Assembly (NCBI GenBank): GCA_002708845.1
Contig: PAPI01000004.1
Coordinates: 124,001 to 188,000, forward strand
Direction: 5' to 3'
DNA: 64,000 nucleotides
DNA from: Leeuwenhoekiella sp.
GTDB taxonomy: Bacteria > Bacteroidota > Bacteroidia > Flavobacteriales > Flavobacteriaceae
Position 1 is the first letter of the stretch, and each line of letters opens with the position of its first letter. The notes under the pieces were generated by a model. The model did no database searches and was not told the origin of the DNA. It worked only from the letters and a program-made list of their open reading frames with translations. Below are positions 15,901 through 25,118 of the stretch, piece after piece. A program made the position numbers and the translations under genes.

Positions 15901-16323
15901 ATGAAATTTAAATGGGCTTATTTAATTCTTGTGGTTTTATTCGCATCCTGTGGTGGTAGTTCAGATTTGGTCAGCAATCCTCCTTTTAAAATAGTTGAGG
16001 CCAATAAAAAAGAAATGGATAAAAAGGGATATTCCATTTCGTTTAATACTTCGGCATTACCGCGTGATATTGCCTTTAAAAGTTTGTATTTTGGCAAGCG
16101 TAAGGCACAAGTGCTTTGGGATGATGAGAACACCTACTACGCAGATTTTCCGCTTTACACTTCAGATGGAGAAAAAGTGCTTTCCGCAGATATGAGTGAA
16201 GAATCAAACAACCCGTTGCCGATTATGCCGGTAGAAGTTCCACATCCTCTTAAAGAAAACGAAGCCCTGCTGCATTATTCCGAAGGAGAAGAAACGTATT
16301 ATACCATTTTTGAAGTGCAATAG
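15901..16323 (+). CDS. Hypothetical lipoprotein
   Basis: A 140-residue protein with a clear lipoprotein signal, MKFKWAYLILVVLFASCGGSS, with the lipobox Cys at residue 17. The mature part is small, with beta-strand-like stretches and acidic loops (VLWDDENTYYADFPL, HYSEGEETYYTIFEVQ), and shows no motif I recognise. It stands between the ATP synthase terminator and the flippase gene. A periplasmic or outer-membrane location follows from the signal; the function is unknown. Confidence 0.65.
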   Translation: MKFKWAYLILVVLFASCGGSSDLVSNPPFKIVEANKKEMDKKGYSISFNTSALPRDIAFKSLYFGKRKAQVLWDDENTYYADFPLYTSDGEKVLSADMSEESNNPLPIMPVEVPHPLKENEALLHYSEGEETYYTIFEVQ

Positions 16324-16346
16324 AACCATACAATTTTGCAGAGTGC

Positions 16347-16354
16347 TACTTTTG
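16347..16354 (+). promoter_or_regulatory. Bacteroidetes -7 promoter element upstream of the flippase gene
   Basis: TACTTTTG fits TAnnTTTG and lies 45 bases before the TTG start at 16399. A -33 TTTG at the ideal distance was not found. Confidence 0.35.
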
Positions 16355-16398
16355 CAGGGTTTACTCGGCTTTCCAATTAATCTTTTAAAAGCTATTTC

Positions 16399-17835
16399 TT
16401 GAGCATCTTAAAGCGTTTTGTAAAAGATACTGCGGTCTACGGTCTGGCAACGATCCTGCCGCGTATTATGAGCGTTGTACTTGTATATCTTCATACCGAT
16501 AAGCTTGAGACTTCGGGCTACGCCGAAAATACTTCGTTTTACATTGGCGCCGCATTTCTAAACGTGTTGCTCACGTATGGGATGGAAACGGCTTTTTTCC
16601 GCTTCTTTTCAAAGGCGGAAGACAAACAACGGGTATACAGTACCGTTCTCATCGCTCTTACCACAACAACGCTCATCGCCTTTGGCTTACTTTGGCTTTT
16701 AAAAACACCTATTACCGAAGCTTTAGAGCTTCCTGTACAGTACTTTGGGTATCTTCTGGGGGTAGTGATACTTGATGCGCTGGTTGTCGCTCCATTCGCT
16801 TATTTACGTGCTAAAGGTAAAGCACTGCGTTTTGCCGGAATTAAGCTCATCAATCTCGCGATCTATGTGATTCTTAATGTTACGCTGCTTTGGGCTATTC
16901 CGTACTTTGAATTACAATTCAGTTGGTACAGCACCTCAGAATATTTGATTTATATTTTCTTCGCAAACCTGGCGGCGAGTGCCGTAACCTTTTTACTCAT
17001 TTTGCCCGACTTTTTCAAGACTGAACTTGTTTTCGACAAACAGCTCTTTGGTCAACTCTGGCGTTACGGCTGGCCCGTTCTAATCGCAGGTCTGGCCTTT
17101 GTGGTCAATGAAAATTTAGATAAACTCCTGCTGGGCAACATACTGGATAAAGATATTATGGGTGCCTATTCCGGATGCTATAAGCTAGCCGTGTTTATGA
17201 CTATTTTTATTCAGGCATTTAGGCTGGGAGCAGAACCCTTCTTTTTTAATCACGCCAGCAGCAAGAATGCACCGGTTACCTATGCTACTATTCTTAAGTA
17301 TTTCACGATTACCGGGGCCTTTGGTCTTATGATCATTGTCTGTTTTATCGACTTTTTTAAAGACCTGCTCATTGGTAATTCAGATTATTTTATCGCTTTA
17401 GAAATTGTTCCCTATATACTTCTGGCTAATCTATTTTTGGGTATTTATCACAATCTGGCGGTATGGTATAAACTCACCGATAAAACTTTATACGGAATGT
17501 ATTTTTCATTACTGGGAGCGGCATTAACTATTGGCTTAAACTGGTATTTCATTCCCAAAATTGGCTTTATGGCTTCTGCTTATGCTACCGTGGTGGCCTA
17601 CGGGGCGATGATGGGTATTTCGTACTATTTTGGGCAACGCCATTACCGTATTCCGTATAACACTTTGCGCATTGTACTTTATCTTGTTCTGGCAATGGGA
17701 GGCGCTCTGCTCTCGTTCTACCTGTTTAGAGGAAATTATGCCGTCAGCATTGTAACCTTAGTGCTTTTTGCCGGAATCACTATTGCCTGGGAAGGCCGCG
17801 AATTGAAACGAATTTTAACCAAAAAATCAGCATAA
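16399..17835 (+). CDS. Polysaccharide biosynthesis flippase (Wzx / MATE-like)
   Basis: A 478-residue polytopic protein with about 12-14 transmembrane segments, of the MOP flippase superfamily (Wzx/RfbX, MurJ-related), which carries lipid-linked sugars across the inner membrane. The opening [28 protein letters not shown] and the segment [16 protein letters not shown] are characteristic of this group. Translation begins at a TTG at 16399. It ends two bases before dut. It probably handles an envelope or capsular oligosaccharide; the exact substrate cannot be told. Confidence 0.87.
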   Translation: MSILKRFVKDTAVYGLATILPRIMSVVLVYLHTDKLETSGYAENTSFYIGAAFLNVLLTYGMETAFFRFFSKAEDKQRVYSTVLIALTTTTLIAFGLLWLLKTPITEALELPVQYFGYLLGVVILDALVVAPFAYLRAKGKALRFAGIKLINLAIYVILNVTLLWAIPYFELQFSWYSTSEYLIYIFFANLAASAVTFLLILPDFFKTELVFDKQLFGQLWRYGWPVLIAGLAFVVNENLDKLLLGNILDKDIMGAYSGCYKLAVFMTIFIQAFRLGAEPFFFNHASSKNAPVTYATILKYFTITGAFGLMIIVCFIDFFKDLLIGNSDYFIALEIVPYILLANLFLGIYHNLAVWYKLTDKTLYGMYFSLLGAALTIGLNWYFIPKIGFMASAYATVVAYGAMMGISYYFGQRHYRIPYNTLRIVLYLVLAMGGALLSFYLFRGNYAVSIVTLVLFAGITIAWEGRELKRILTKKSA

Positions 17836-17837
17836 CT

Positions 17838-18272
17838 ATGCAAATCAATATCATCAACAAATCTAGTCATGACTTACCGCATTACGAGACCGAAGCTTCT
17901 GCAGGAATGGATCTCCGCGCGGAGCTTGATGCTCCTGTTACTCTTAAACCTTTAGAGCGTGCAATTATCAAAACCGGTCTGTTTATCGAATTACCCGTAG
18001 GCATCGAAGCTCAGGTACGTCCGCGCAGTGGTTTGGCAGCTAAAAAAGGCATCACCGTTCTTAACGCTCCCGGAACCATCGATGCCGATTACCGTGGGGA
18101 AATCGGGGTGATTTTAGTAAATCTATCCAACGAAGATTTTACCATTGAAAGTGGGGAGCGCATCGCCCAACTGGTAATTGCCAAACACGAGCGTGCCGAG
18201 TGGAATCCTGTTGAAGTTTTGAGCGAAACCGCTCGTGGAGCAGGAGGATTTGGAAGTACGGGAACAAAATAG
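17838..18272 (+). CDS. dut: dUTP diphosphatase
   Basis: A 144-residue trimeric dUTPase that hydrolyses dUTP to dUMP and pyrophosphate. It keeps uracil out of DNA and supplies dTMP synthesis. All five motifs are visible: [10 protein letters not shown] near 22-31, [11 protein letters not shown] near 56-66, [20 protein letters not shown] near 75-94, GERIAQLVI near 105-113, and the C-terminal phosphate clamp [10 protein letters not shown]. The length is normal. It starts two bases after the flippase stop; a terminator overlaps its stop codon. Confidence 0.97.
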   Translation: MQINIINKSSHDLPHYETEASAGMDLRAELDAPVTLKPLERAIIKTGLFIELPVGIEAQVRPRSGLAAKKGITVLNAPGTIDADYRGEIGVILVNLSNEDFTIESGERIAQLVIAKHERAEWNPVEVLSETARGAGGFGSTGTK

Positions 18273-18288
18273 CGATTAGCTATTTTTG
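18266..18288 (+). terminator. Terminator overlapping the dut stop codon
   Basis: AAAATAGC (18266-18273) pairs perfectly with GCTATTTT (18279-18286) and merges with a T run. The stop codon TAG lies inside the left arm. Confidence 0.6.
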
Positions 18289-18291
18289 TCC

Positions 18292-18336
18292 TTTTCCGCC
18301 CTTCGACTATCGCTCAGGATAGACTCCGGCGGAAAA
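18292..18336. repeat. Long imperfect inverted repeat in the dut-MOSC gap
   Basis: Outer arms TTTTCCGCC (18292-18300) and GGCGGAAAA (18328-18336) enclose a second stem, CTATC (18307-18311) with GATAG (18318-18322), whose loop is GCTCAG. The inner part (CTTCGACTATCGCTCAGGATAG) recalls the widespread CTTCGACT-CGCTCAGG type of intergenic repeat. It is part of the ~200-base gap 18273-18470, which has no gene. Confidence 0.5.
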
Positions 18337-18361
18337 CTCTTTCTTAAATCAAAGAAACATA

Positions 18362-18381
18362 TTCGCGAAGGCGGAAAACTT
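18362..18381. repeat. TTCGCGAA-type dispersed repeat, copy 1
   Basis: TTCGCGAAGGCGGAAAACTT. It matches 17 of 20 bases of a stretch at 41331-41350 in another gene-free gap. Its part GGCGGAAAACT also repeats 18328-18338. Confidence 0.4.
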
Positions 18382-18470
18382 TTTATAGTCAACTAAAATT
18401 TTAAAAGCGGCTAGCGCACCCGATAGACTTTGGTGGCCCCTCCAGAAAATTTCTTATACAGCAAAACCTC

Positions 18471-19274
18471 TTGAACGAACTTAAAATCACATCAATTTAT
18501 ACTTATCCGTTGAAATCTGCGGGTGGTGTTAGGTTGCAGCACTCTCAGGTTAGCAGGCTGGGTTTAGCGCACGATCGGGAGTTTGCTTTGGTCAATGCTG
18601 AAAATAAAATTTTGACCGCTCGTGAAAAACCGCAATTGTTGCAGTTGGAGGTTACCTTGAAGGGAGATTCCATGCGAATTGCTGCTGAAACTGATTCGAT
18701 TGAGATCGCATTAACCTCAGAAGAGGAAGCGGTCTACGAATTAGAGCTTTTTAAAAAGCCTGCTTACGGCAAATCGGTTGCTGCTAAAGCTGACGCCTGG
18801 TTCAGCACGTTTTTTAACGAACCGCTGCGCTTGGTACGTCTGCATCCGCAAAAATTACGGCGGGTGAACTCTAAATATGAGTTAGAAGGCGAGCATCCCA
18901 TTTCATTTGCAGATGGCTTTCCTGTTCATTTGATCTCAGAAGCTTCGGTTACTGATTTAAATAAGCGTTTGGAGCAGCCGCTTCCGGCAGAACGCTTCCG
19001 ACCAAATCTTATCATTTCAGGAGTAGAAGCCTATGCCGAAGAAACCTGGAAACACATTAGCATCGGGGATTGTATTTTCGATGTGATTACTGCCACGCCG
19101 CGTTGTTCGCTCATTACCATCAAACCCGAAACTGCTGTTTTTGACTCCAATCAGGAACCTTTGCGGAGTCTTTCAGCTTATAAAAAAGAGGGAAACCAAA
19201 CCAATTTTGGCGTATACCTGATCCCGAAGACGTTCGGGACTATTTCTGTAAACGATGCCGTGCATCTTAAATAG
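18471..19274 (+). CDS. MOSC domain-containing protein
   Basis: A 267-residue protein with an N-terminal MOSC beta-barrel domain (about 1-120, opening ITSIYTYPLKSAGG) and a C-terminal MOSC domain. The conserved Cys is in TPRCSLITIKPET near residue 207, the position that binds the molybdenum cofactor sulfur in relatives such as mARC and YcbX, which reduce N-hydroxylated compounds. The motif RFRPNLIISG near 176 is also a family mark. There is no ferredoxin domain. It starts at a TTG at 18471; the redox partner is unknown. Confidence 0.87.
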   Translation: MNELKITSIYTYPLKSAGGVRLQHSQVSRLGLAHDREFALVNAENKILTAREKPQLLQLEVTLKGDSMRIAAETDSIEIALTSEEEAVYELELFKKPAYGKSVAAKADAWFSTFFNEPLRLVRLHPQKLRRVNSKYELEGEHPISFADGFPVHLISEASVTDLNKRLEQPLPAERFRPNLIISGVEAYAEETWKHISIGDCIFDVITATPRCSLITIKPETAVFDSNQEPLRSLSAYKKEGNQTNFGVYLIPKTFGTISVNDAVHLK

Positions 19275-19378
19275 CTGTTAGTGAATTCGGCAAACAATCA
19301 AATCCTTTGTATTTTGCAGCATCGCCGGCTGATTACCAGAAGCGGTTGGCGTGTCTACCTACAATTAAAAACTTTAAC

Positions 19379-20389
19379 ATGAAGATTATTGTCCCAATGG
19401 CAGGCCGCGGTTCCCGACTGCGACCGCACACCCTTACGATCCCCAAGCCACTAATCCCTATAGCCGGTAAGCCTATCGTACAACGTCTGGTTGAAGATAT
19501 AGCCGAAGTTTTAGAGGAAAAGATCGAAGAGATTGCGTTTATCATCGCAGAAGATTTTGGCTCAGAAACCGAAGAAAACCTCAAAGCAGTTGCAAAAAGT
19601 CTGGGCGCAAAAGGGACGATTTACTATCAGGATAAACCTTTAGGTACCGGGCACGCGATTATGTGTGCGCAAGATTCGCTGAACGGCCCCTGTGTGATTG
19701 CTTATGCCGATACACTTTTTAGAGCCGACTTTACGTTAGACAAGGAAGCTGACAGTGTAATCTGGGTGAAACAGGTTGCAAATCCGCAGGCGTATGGTGT
19801 TGTGTCGCTTAATGAGGCTAATGAAATTACCGGTCTGGTTGAAAAACCGGCCGAGTTTGTCTCAGATCTTGCGGTGATAGGTATCTATTATTTTAAACAA
19901 GGCGAAGTGCTTAAACAAGAACTTCAGGCAGTGTTAGATGCCCAATTGATGCACGGTGGCGAGTACCAGATCAATGACGGAATCAAACAAATGCAGGCTA
20001 AAGGCTATGTCTTTAAACCCGGCAAAATTGATGAGTGGATGGATTGCGGTAATAAAAACGTAACGGTAGAAACCAATGGCAGAATGCTTCAGTTTTTACA
20101 CAAAGAAGGTAAGCATCTGGTTTCAGACCAGGCTAAACTGGAAAACGCTTCGATCATTCCGCCCTGTTTCATTGGTGCAAACGCAGTCATTAAAGATTCA
20201 ACTGTGGGTCCTAATGTTTCAGTAGGAGCAGGGACCGTTATTGAAAACAGTACCGTGTCTGACAGTTTGATACAAAATCACAGCACAATTACTAACGCGC
20301 AGTTAAAAAATGCGATGATTGGAAATTATGCCAAATACGATGGTAACTTTACCGCGATAAGCATCGGGGATTATTCTGAACTGATTTAG
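19379..20389 (+). CDS. Sugar phosphate nucleotidyltransferase
   Basis: A 336-residue NTP-transferase that activates a sugar 1-phosphate to an NDP-sugar. The N-terminal Rossmann domain carries the signature PMAGRGSRLRPHTLTIPKPLIPIAGKP within the first 35 residues, and YADTLF near residue 116 provides the metal-binding Asp. A C-terminal left-handed beta-helix with hexapeptide repeats (IIPPCFIGANAVIKDSTVGPNV and following) spans about 250-336. I chose the ATG at 19379, which gives MKIIVPMAGRG, since the upstream extension has no family similarity. The sugar specificity (glucose-1-P thymidylyl- or uridylyl-type) is uncertain. It is followed nine bases later by a TPR gene. Confidence 0.85.
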   Translation: MKIIVPMAGRGSRLRPHTLTIPKPLIPIAGKPIVQRLVEDIAEVLEEKIEEIAFIIAEDFGSETEENLKAVAKSLGAKGTIYYQDKPLGTGHAIMCAQDSLNGPCVIAYADTLFRADFTLDKEADSVIWVKQVANPQAYGVVSLNEANEITGLVEKPAEFVSDLAVIGIYYFKQGEVLKQELQAVLDAQLMHGGEYQINDGIKQMQAKGYVFKPGKIDEWMDCGNKNVTVETNGRMLQFLHKEGKHLVSDQAKLENASIIPPCFIGANAVIKDSTVGPNVSVGAGTVIENSTVSDSLIQNHSTITNAQLKNAMIGNYAKYDGNFTAISIGDYSELI

Positions 20390-20398
20390 TTTGTAGAT

Positions 20399-21745
20399 AT
20401 GAAATGGCTCACGCTCATACTTGTATTTTTTATGTTTTCGCCCTTGGCGGAAGCACAGGAGCCTAGTCCTTTGCAGGATGTAAACGTAGACGAGCTTGAA
20501 GATGTGACCGATGAATTTCAGGAGCTGTTTTTTGAAGCACTGAAGCAAAAAGGAATTGAAAATTACGACCGCGCCATCACGGCTTTAGATAAATGCATCA
20601 ACCTGCGCCCTCAAGAGCCCATTTTATACTTCGAAAAAGGTAAAAACGAGGCCGCACTGGGCAACCTGCAGCAAGCCGAAAATAATTACCTAAAGGCACT
20701 TCAGATTAAGCCCAATCAACGCGATATTATGGAAAGCCTGTATGAGGTATATTATGCCCGTCAGGATTTTGATAAAGCGATTGATTTGGTCAAAGATTTG
20801 GCGAAATTTGACCTTCGGTATAAAGAAGACCTGGCGCGTATTTATGTGAGTAAGGGCGATTTTAAAGCGGCTATAGCAGTTTTAGATGAGCTTGATGCGG
20901 AGTTGGGCAAGGATGCCTATCGAAACCAGATTCGTACACAGGCACTGGCATTAAGCGGTGGCGATTTTAAAGAGCAAATGCTTCTGGAAAAGATTAAAAC
21001 CAGTCCGCAGGATGAGCAAAATTACCTGAATTTGATTTACGTGTATAGTGAGCAGGGTAAAACCGATAAGGCTTACGCTACCGCTCAAAAGTTGCTCAAA
21101 GTAAATCCGCAGGCAGACGAAGTGCATCTGGCGCTTTATAAATTTCATCTGGAAGAAGGCTCTGTGCCTCAAGCTTTAAAATCACTTGAAAAAGTGATGA
21201 AAAGCAATCGAATCGAAGCAAAGGCGAAGCACAGCGTACTCAACGACTTTTTAATTTTTGCAGATCGCAATCCCGAGTATCAACCCGAACTGGAGGAAGC
21301 TATTGCCCTGTTTTCAGAAGAAGAAAATACCGATGTAAGCGAAGAGTTGGGTGCGTATTACCTGAAGAATCAGGAAACTGATAAAGCATTGTCGTATTAT
21401 GAGACGGCCTATGAAAATGATCCCACAGATGCCGGTGTTCTGCGTAATTTAACCCTTCTGCGTCTGGAAGCCGGTCAGTTTAAAGAAGTTATAGCCCTGA
21501 GTGAGGAAGCTCTGAGTTTCTATCCGGCTCAGGCGGTGTTTTATCTGGCTTATGGCGTAGCCCAAAATGAGCTGGGTAACTTTAAAGATGCCGTGAGCTA
21601 CCTCGAGATGGGCATAGATTATGTAATTGAAAACCCTAAAATGGAGGCCGACTTCTACCGGCAACTGGCTCGTGGCTACACCGGTCTGGGTGATGCCGCA
21701 AAAGCGGAAACCTATCAAAAGCGCCTCACAAACTTGAATCAATAG
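20399..21745 (+). CDS. Exported tetratricopeptide repeat protein
   Basis: A 448-residue protein with a signal peptide (MKWLTLILVFFMFSPLAEAQ) and about ten TPR units covering residues 50-445, such as NYDRAITALDKCINLRPQEPILYFEKG and KDAVSYLEMGIDYVIENPK. It should sit in the periplasm as a protein-protein scaffold. Its stop codon abuts the ATG of the DUF4292 lipoprotein (21746), and an EnvC-like gene follows, so these three are probably co-expressed envelope factors. The partner cannot be read from the sequence. Confidence 0.82.
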   Translation: MKWLTLILVFFMFSPLAEAQEPSPLQDVNVDELEDVTDEFQELFFEALKQKGIENYDRAITALDKCINLRPQEPILYFEKGKNEAALGNLQQAENNYLKALQIKPNQRDIMESLYEVYYARQDFDKAIDLVKDLAKFDLRYKEDLARIYVSKGDFKAAIAVLDELDAELGKDAYRNQIRTQALALSGGDFKEQMLLEKIKTSPQDEQNYLNLIYVYSEQGKTDKAYATAQKLLKVNPQADEVHLALYKFHLEEGSVPQALKSLEKVMKSNRIEAKAKHSVLNDFLIFADRNPEYQPELEEAIALFSEEENTDVSEELGAYYLKNQETDKALSYYETAYENDPTDAGVLRNLTLLRLEAGQFKEVIALSEEALSFYPAQAVFYLAYGVAQNELGNFKDAVSYLEMGIDYVIENPKMEADFYRQLARGYTGLGDAAKAETYQKRLTNLNQ

Positions 21746-22513
21746 ATGCAAACAATATATAAAATTCTCATTCTTTCGTTTATCCTAAGCCTTTCAGCTT
21801 GTAAGTCTACCAGAACGGTATCTTCAACTGAAGACTTAGAATCTGCAAAAATCATTGCTTCGCATTACGAGACGCATCCTGATTTTGAAACCCTTGCAGC
21901 ACGTTTAAAAATCCGTTATCAGGATCCCGGCACCAATCAAAGTGTGACGGTAAGCCTGCGTATGAAAAAGAGAGAAGCTATCTGGATGAGCGCTTCAGTT
22001 TTAGGGATTTCTCTTGCAAAAGCAATGATAACGCCAGACCGGGTGCAGTTTTATGAAAAAATAGACGGTTCTTATTTTGACGGGGACTTTGAATTGCTGA
22101 GTGAAGTACTGGGTACCGAACTTAATTATGATCAGGTCGAAGCCTTACTTCTGGGTCAGCCTATCTACGATTTACGAAATGGCGGTTTTAGCGCCGGCTC
22201 AACTTCTACACGTTATGTAATTGCTCCGCGAAAACAGTCGGAATTGTTTGATCTGTTTTTCTATTTAAATCCGGGTGCGTTCACGCTTCAGCAGCAACGC
22301 TTGACGCAGCGTGAAGAAAGCCGTGATCTGGTAATTGACTATGGAGATTTCACCAAAGAACAGGCGGGTTATTTTCCGTCAGAAATACACGTAAAAGCTC
22401 AGGAAGGGGATAAAACCACTTTAATTGATATCGAATACCGCGGTTTAGACTTTAATACACCGGTAAGTTTTCCATTTTCAATACCTTCGGGACTTAAAGA
22501 AATCGAACTGTAA
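21746..22513 (+). CDS. DUF4292 domain-containing lipoprotein
   Basis: A 255-residue lipoprotein; the signal is MQTIYKILILSFILSLSACKS with the lipobox Cys at 19. The body has the features of Bacteroidetes DUF4292: LKIRYQDPGTNQSVTVSLRMKKREAIWMS, then SKA-like helix LGISLAKAMITPDRVQFYEKIDGSYF, with a C-terminal half of alternating strands. The fold is thought to resemble LolA/LolB-type lipoprotein carriers, which is inference. It overlaps the next gene by one base (TAATG). It probably works at the inner face of the outer membrane. Confidence 0.82.
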   Translation: MQTIYKILILSFILSLSACKSTRTVSSTEDLESAKIIASHYETHPDFETLAARLKIRYQDPGTNQSVTVSLRMKKREAIWMSASVLGISLAKAMITPDRVQFYEKIDGSYFDGDFELLSEVLGTELNYDQVEALLLGQPIYDLRNGGFSAGSTSTRYVIAPRKQSELFDLFFYLNPGAFTLQQQRLTQREESRDLVIDYGDFTKEQAGYFPSEIHVKAQEGDKTTLIDIEYRGLDFNTPVSFPFSIPSGLKEIEL

Positions 22514-23760
22514 TGCAGCCATCCCGCTTTTACAAACTTCTTATTTTTATGATGCTCCTGCTGGGAGCTTCAACACTTTTCGCCCAAAACGACCGTCAGG
22601 CAGAGCTTGAGCGTCAGCGCCGGCAGTTGATGGGGCAAATTGAAGAATTAAGCAGATTGCGGCAAAACAATAAAAAGGACGAGCGCAATGTATTGAGCCA
22701 GGTTGAAGATCTGGATTCTAAAATCAAAACGCGCCAAAACCTGATTAAGGTTACAAACAGTCAGGCCAATCTGCTCACGCAGAAAATTAACCAGAACATC
22801 AACAAAATAAGCAACCTGCGGGACGAGCTCGAAAAGCTAAAGACTGACTATGCCGCCATGGTTGAGAAATCATACAAAAGTAAGAGCAGCCAGAGCCGTA
22901 TTATGTTTTTGTTGTCTTCGGAAAGTTTTTTACAGGCTTATAAGCGGGTGCAGTATATGAAGCAGTACAGCAATTACCGTAAAAAACAGGGCGATCAAAT
23001 CAAAGAGCGCACGGAGTTGCTGAAGCAAACTAACAACGATCTTTTAAAACAGAAGGAAGAAAAGCAGCAACTTATTGCCCAAAACCGCGAGGAGCAGGAA
23101 AAGCTTGAAGCTGAGAAAAAGCAGCAGGATGCACTTATTGCCAAAATCAGGGAGAAAGAGTCTACCTATGTGGCTCAAATTCGTGAAAAACAAAAAGCCG
23201 CAGACCGCATTGATAAAGAGATTGACAGAATGATTAGAGAAGCAATAGCCGCTTCTAAAAAAGAAACCGGGGCAGAACCCACTAAAGTTGAAAAGGCGGG
23301 GGAGATGCCTACTTTTAACCTGACACCTGCCGCCAAAGCACTTGCGAGCGATTTTGCTTCCAATAAAGGGCGTATGGACTGGCCTGTAGAGCGGGGCAGG
23401 GTTTATAAACGTTTTGGTACTTCGCAGCACCCTACTTTACCAAATATTACACAATATAACAGTGGTGTAGAAATCGAGACCGCTCCCGGTAGTGTTGCAC
23501 GAACCGCTTTTAAAGGTACGGTACAGCAAATACAATTGATACGCGGAGGAGGCTATATAGTCTATGTCCGTCACGGAAATTACATAACGGTGTACCAAAA
23601 CCTTAAAAACCTTAAAGTCAAAGTAAATGATGAGGTCTCGACCAAGCAGGCTTTGGGTGAAGTAGCAGTAAATTCTTTCACGGGAAAGGCCATTCTGAAA
23701 TTTTTGGTTTACAAAGACTCACAGCGTCTAAATCCCGAAGAATGGGTGTATAACATGTAG
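22513..23760 (+). CDS. EnvC-like murein hydrolase activator, degenerate M23 domain
   Basis: A 415-residue protein: signal peptide to about residue 25 (LLGASTLFAQ), long coiled coil from about 27 to 240 (QRRQLMGQIEELSRLRQNNKK and following), then a C-terminal LytM/M23 domain from about 290. The zinc ligands of active M23 enzymes are missing: the first motif reads YNSGVEIET instead of HxGxD, and the final HxH position reads KFLVY. This fits EnvC/NlpD-type activators, which bind and open amidases during septal peptidoglycan splitting instead of cutting themselves. It starts inside the stop codon of the DUF4292 gene. Confidence 0.85.
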   Translation: MQPSRFYKLLIFMMLLLGASTLFAQNDRQAELERQRRQLMGQIEELSRLRQNNKKDERNVLSQVEDLDSKIKTRQNLIKVTNSQANLLTQKINQNINKISNLRDELEKLKTDYAAMVEKSYKSKSSQSRIMFLLSSESFLQAYKRVQYMKQYSNYRKKQGDQIKERTELLKQTNNDLLKQKEEKQQLIAQNREEQEKLEAEKKQQDALIAKIREKESTYVAQIREKQKAADRIDKEIDRMIREAIAASKKETGAEPTKVEKAGEMPTFNLTPAAKALASDFASNKGRMDWPVERGRVYKRFGTSQHPTLPNITQYNSGVEIETAPGSVARTAFKGTVQQIQLIRGGGYIVYVRHGNYITVYQNLKNLKVKVNDEVSTKQALGEVAVNSFTGKAILKFLVYKDSQRLNPEEWVYNM

Positions 23761-23820
23761 ATTTTCGGACAAAAGGGCGCAACCATTTTAACAGATTAGC
23801 ATCTGTTTGTAAAACAATGT

Positions 23821-24504
23821 ATGAGAAATCTTTACCTTTTGTTTGCTTGCTTTGTTTTAGGCAGTTCCTTTTCCTGCGAGCCTGAGATAGAGTCCAATTC
23901 CCGCGGTCAGGCTAAAGGCCGACTTGTCGACCAAAATGCCATCGGGGTTGCCGGTATTTTAGTACGTGCAGAAACTCCATATACGCGTCTGGGTTTTCAG
24001 AATACCGATGCCGAAGGAAATTTTGAATTCACTTATCTCATTCCCGGATGGGAAATACCTGAAGTGCAATTGAACCCAAGGGACGAAAACCCGGATTATA
24101 ATTCTTCTTTTGCTTCTATCTCCTATGTTGATAATAGTTCAATGTTTACAACTACTAACAGTGATTATGGCGATGTTATGTTGCCAGAACTGGCTACATT
24201 CGAATTGACTTTAAAGGCAAATGCCAATACTCAGGACACCTTAAATTTTAGAGTCACCTACGCCGATCGCTTTTGTGAACGGTATCGGTTTCCTCCCGAA
24301 GATGACGTAGAAATCGAAGAATTGTGTTTTGTGGATACCGAGTTCTTTGGCCAGCATTTACCAGACGACCTGAACAAAACGTTTGATTTTGCAACAATTC
24401 AGGGCAGGCCGGTTTATATCGACTTTCGCATTAATAGCGGCGCTGAGCAAAACCTGGTTTTAAATCTCAACAATTCAATATTAAGCTATGAGATTACGCA
24501 CTAG
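23821..24504 (+). CDS. Hypothetical lipoprotein, tandem-duplicated pair, copy 1
   Basis: A 227-residue lipoprotein (signal MRNLYLLFACFVLGSSFSCEP, Cys 19). The N-terminal half is a carboxypeptidase-regulatory-like Ig domain, seen as GRLVDQNAIGVAGILVRAET followed by TDAEGNFEF near residue 62. The C-terminal half (TQDTLNFRVTY, DFRINSGAEQ, ending LSYEITH) recurs in the gene at 25119. Its end overlaps the beta-barrel gene by 17 bases. The two probably act together at the outer membrane. The family is not known to me. Confidence 0.65.
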   Translation: MRNLYLLFACFVLGSSFSCEPEIESNSRGQAKGRLVDQNAIGVAGILVRAETPYTRLGFQNTDAEGNFEFTYLIPGWEIPEVQLNPRDENPDYNSSFASISYVDNSSMFTTTNSDYGDVMLPELATFELTLKANANTQDTLNFRVTYADRFCERYRFPPEDDVEIEELCFVDTEFFGQHLPDDLNKTFDFATIQGRPVYIDFRINSGAEQNLVLNLNNSILSYEITH

Positions 24505-25108
24505 ACTGTTTTTGACGCTGTTTATTTTTGTTGCAGTTTACGGGACTGGAAGCGCACAAGATAGTACGGCAACCCGTGATTTAAGCTGGAAACGCAAGGG
24601 TTTTATTGATGCCGGAGTGTATATAGCCAATCCCGGTTCAAAATCATATGTGTCTCAGTCATACAGCCTCAACCCGGGTTTTCAATTGGCATTTTCGGGG
24701 TATTTGTTTCCTAAAGTTTTATTTGGCGTTCGCTACGTGCAGTTTAGCGGAAGTATTACAGACCGGCAATTAGCAGGAGATTATGACAGAACCAATTTTC
24801 AAACTTTTGGCATTCAATTAGGCTATGATATCGCTACCATAAATCGCTTTAATTTTGTTTTAAATGCCTGTGTAGGGGCAACAACCTACCGAAATAAAAA
24901 AGAAGGTGCTCAAAATTTTATAGATAATGGGACGTCTTTACACATTAACCCGCAGGTAAATGTGGAGTTGTTAGACTGGCTTGCTGTTTATGTAATGCCT
25001 GAGTGGCGTATTGATTATATGAATACCCGTGTTCCTCCTGATTTAGAAGATCTTTTTGGAACCTTAAACTATATCAATATATCAGCTGGGGTACATTTGA
25101 AATTTTAA
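24488..25108 (+). CDS. Outer-membrane beta-barrel protein, tandem-duplicated pair, copy 1
   Basis: A 206-residue protein with a signal peptide ending about GSAQ and then alternating strands of a small (about eight-stranded) outer-membrane barrel. Aromatic girdle positions and the final residue Phe (VHLKF) are typical of Bam-inserted proteins. It is homologous to the gene at 25798: both share an RKGFIDAGVYIANPGSKSYV-like start region and the ending SAGVHLKF / SFGVRFKL. It overlaps the preceding lipoprotein gene by 17 bases. Confidence 0.68.
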   Translation: MRLRTRLFLTLFIFVAVYGTGSAQDSTATRDLSWKRKGFIDAGVYIANPGSKSYVSQSYSLNPGFQLAFSGYLFPKVLFGVRYVQFSGSITDRQLAGDYDRTNFQTFGIQLGYDIATINRFNFVLNACVGATTYRNKKEGAQNFIDNGTSLHINPQVNVELLDWLAVYVMPEWRIDYMNTRVPPDLEDLFGTLNYINISAGVHLKF

Positions 25109-25118
25109 TCAGGACTTA

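Noticed and set aside
23044-23430. Minus-strand frame of 128 codons in the EnvC-like gene
   Set aside because: It is the mirror of the Lys/Gln/Glu-rich coiled coil, which gives Phe/Leu-rich antisense frames by composition alone.
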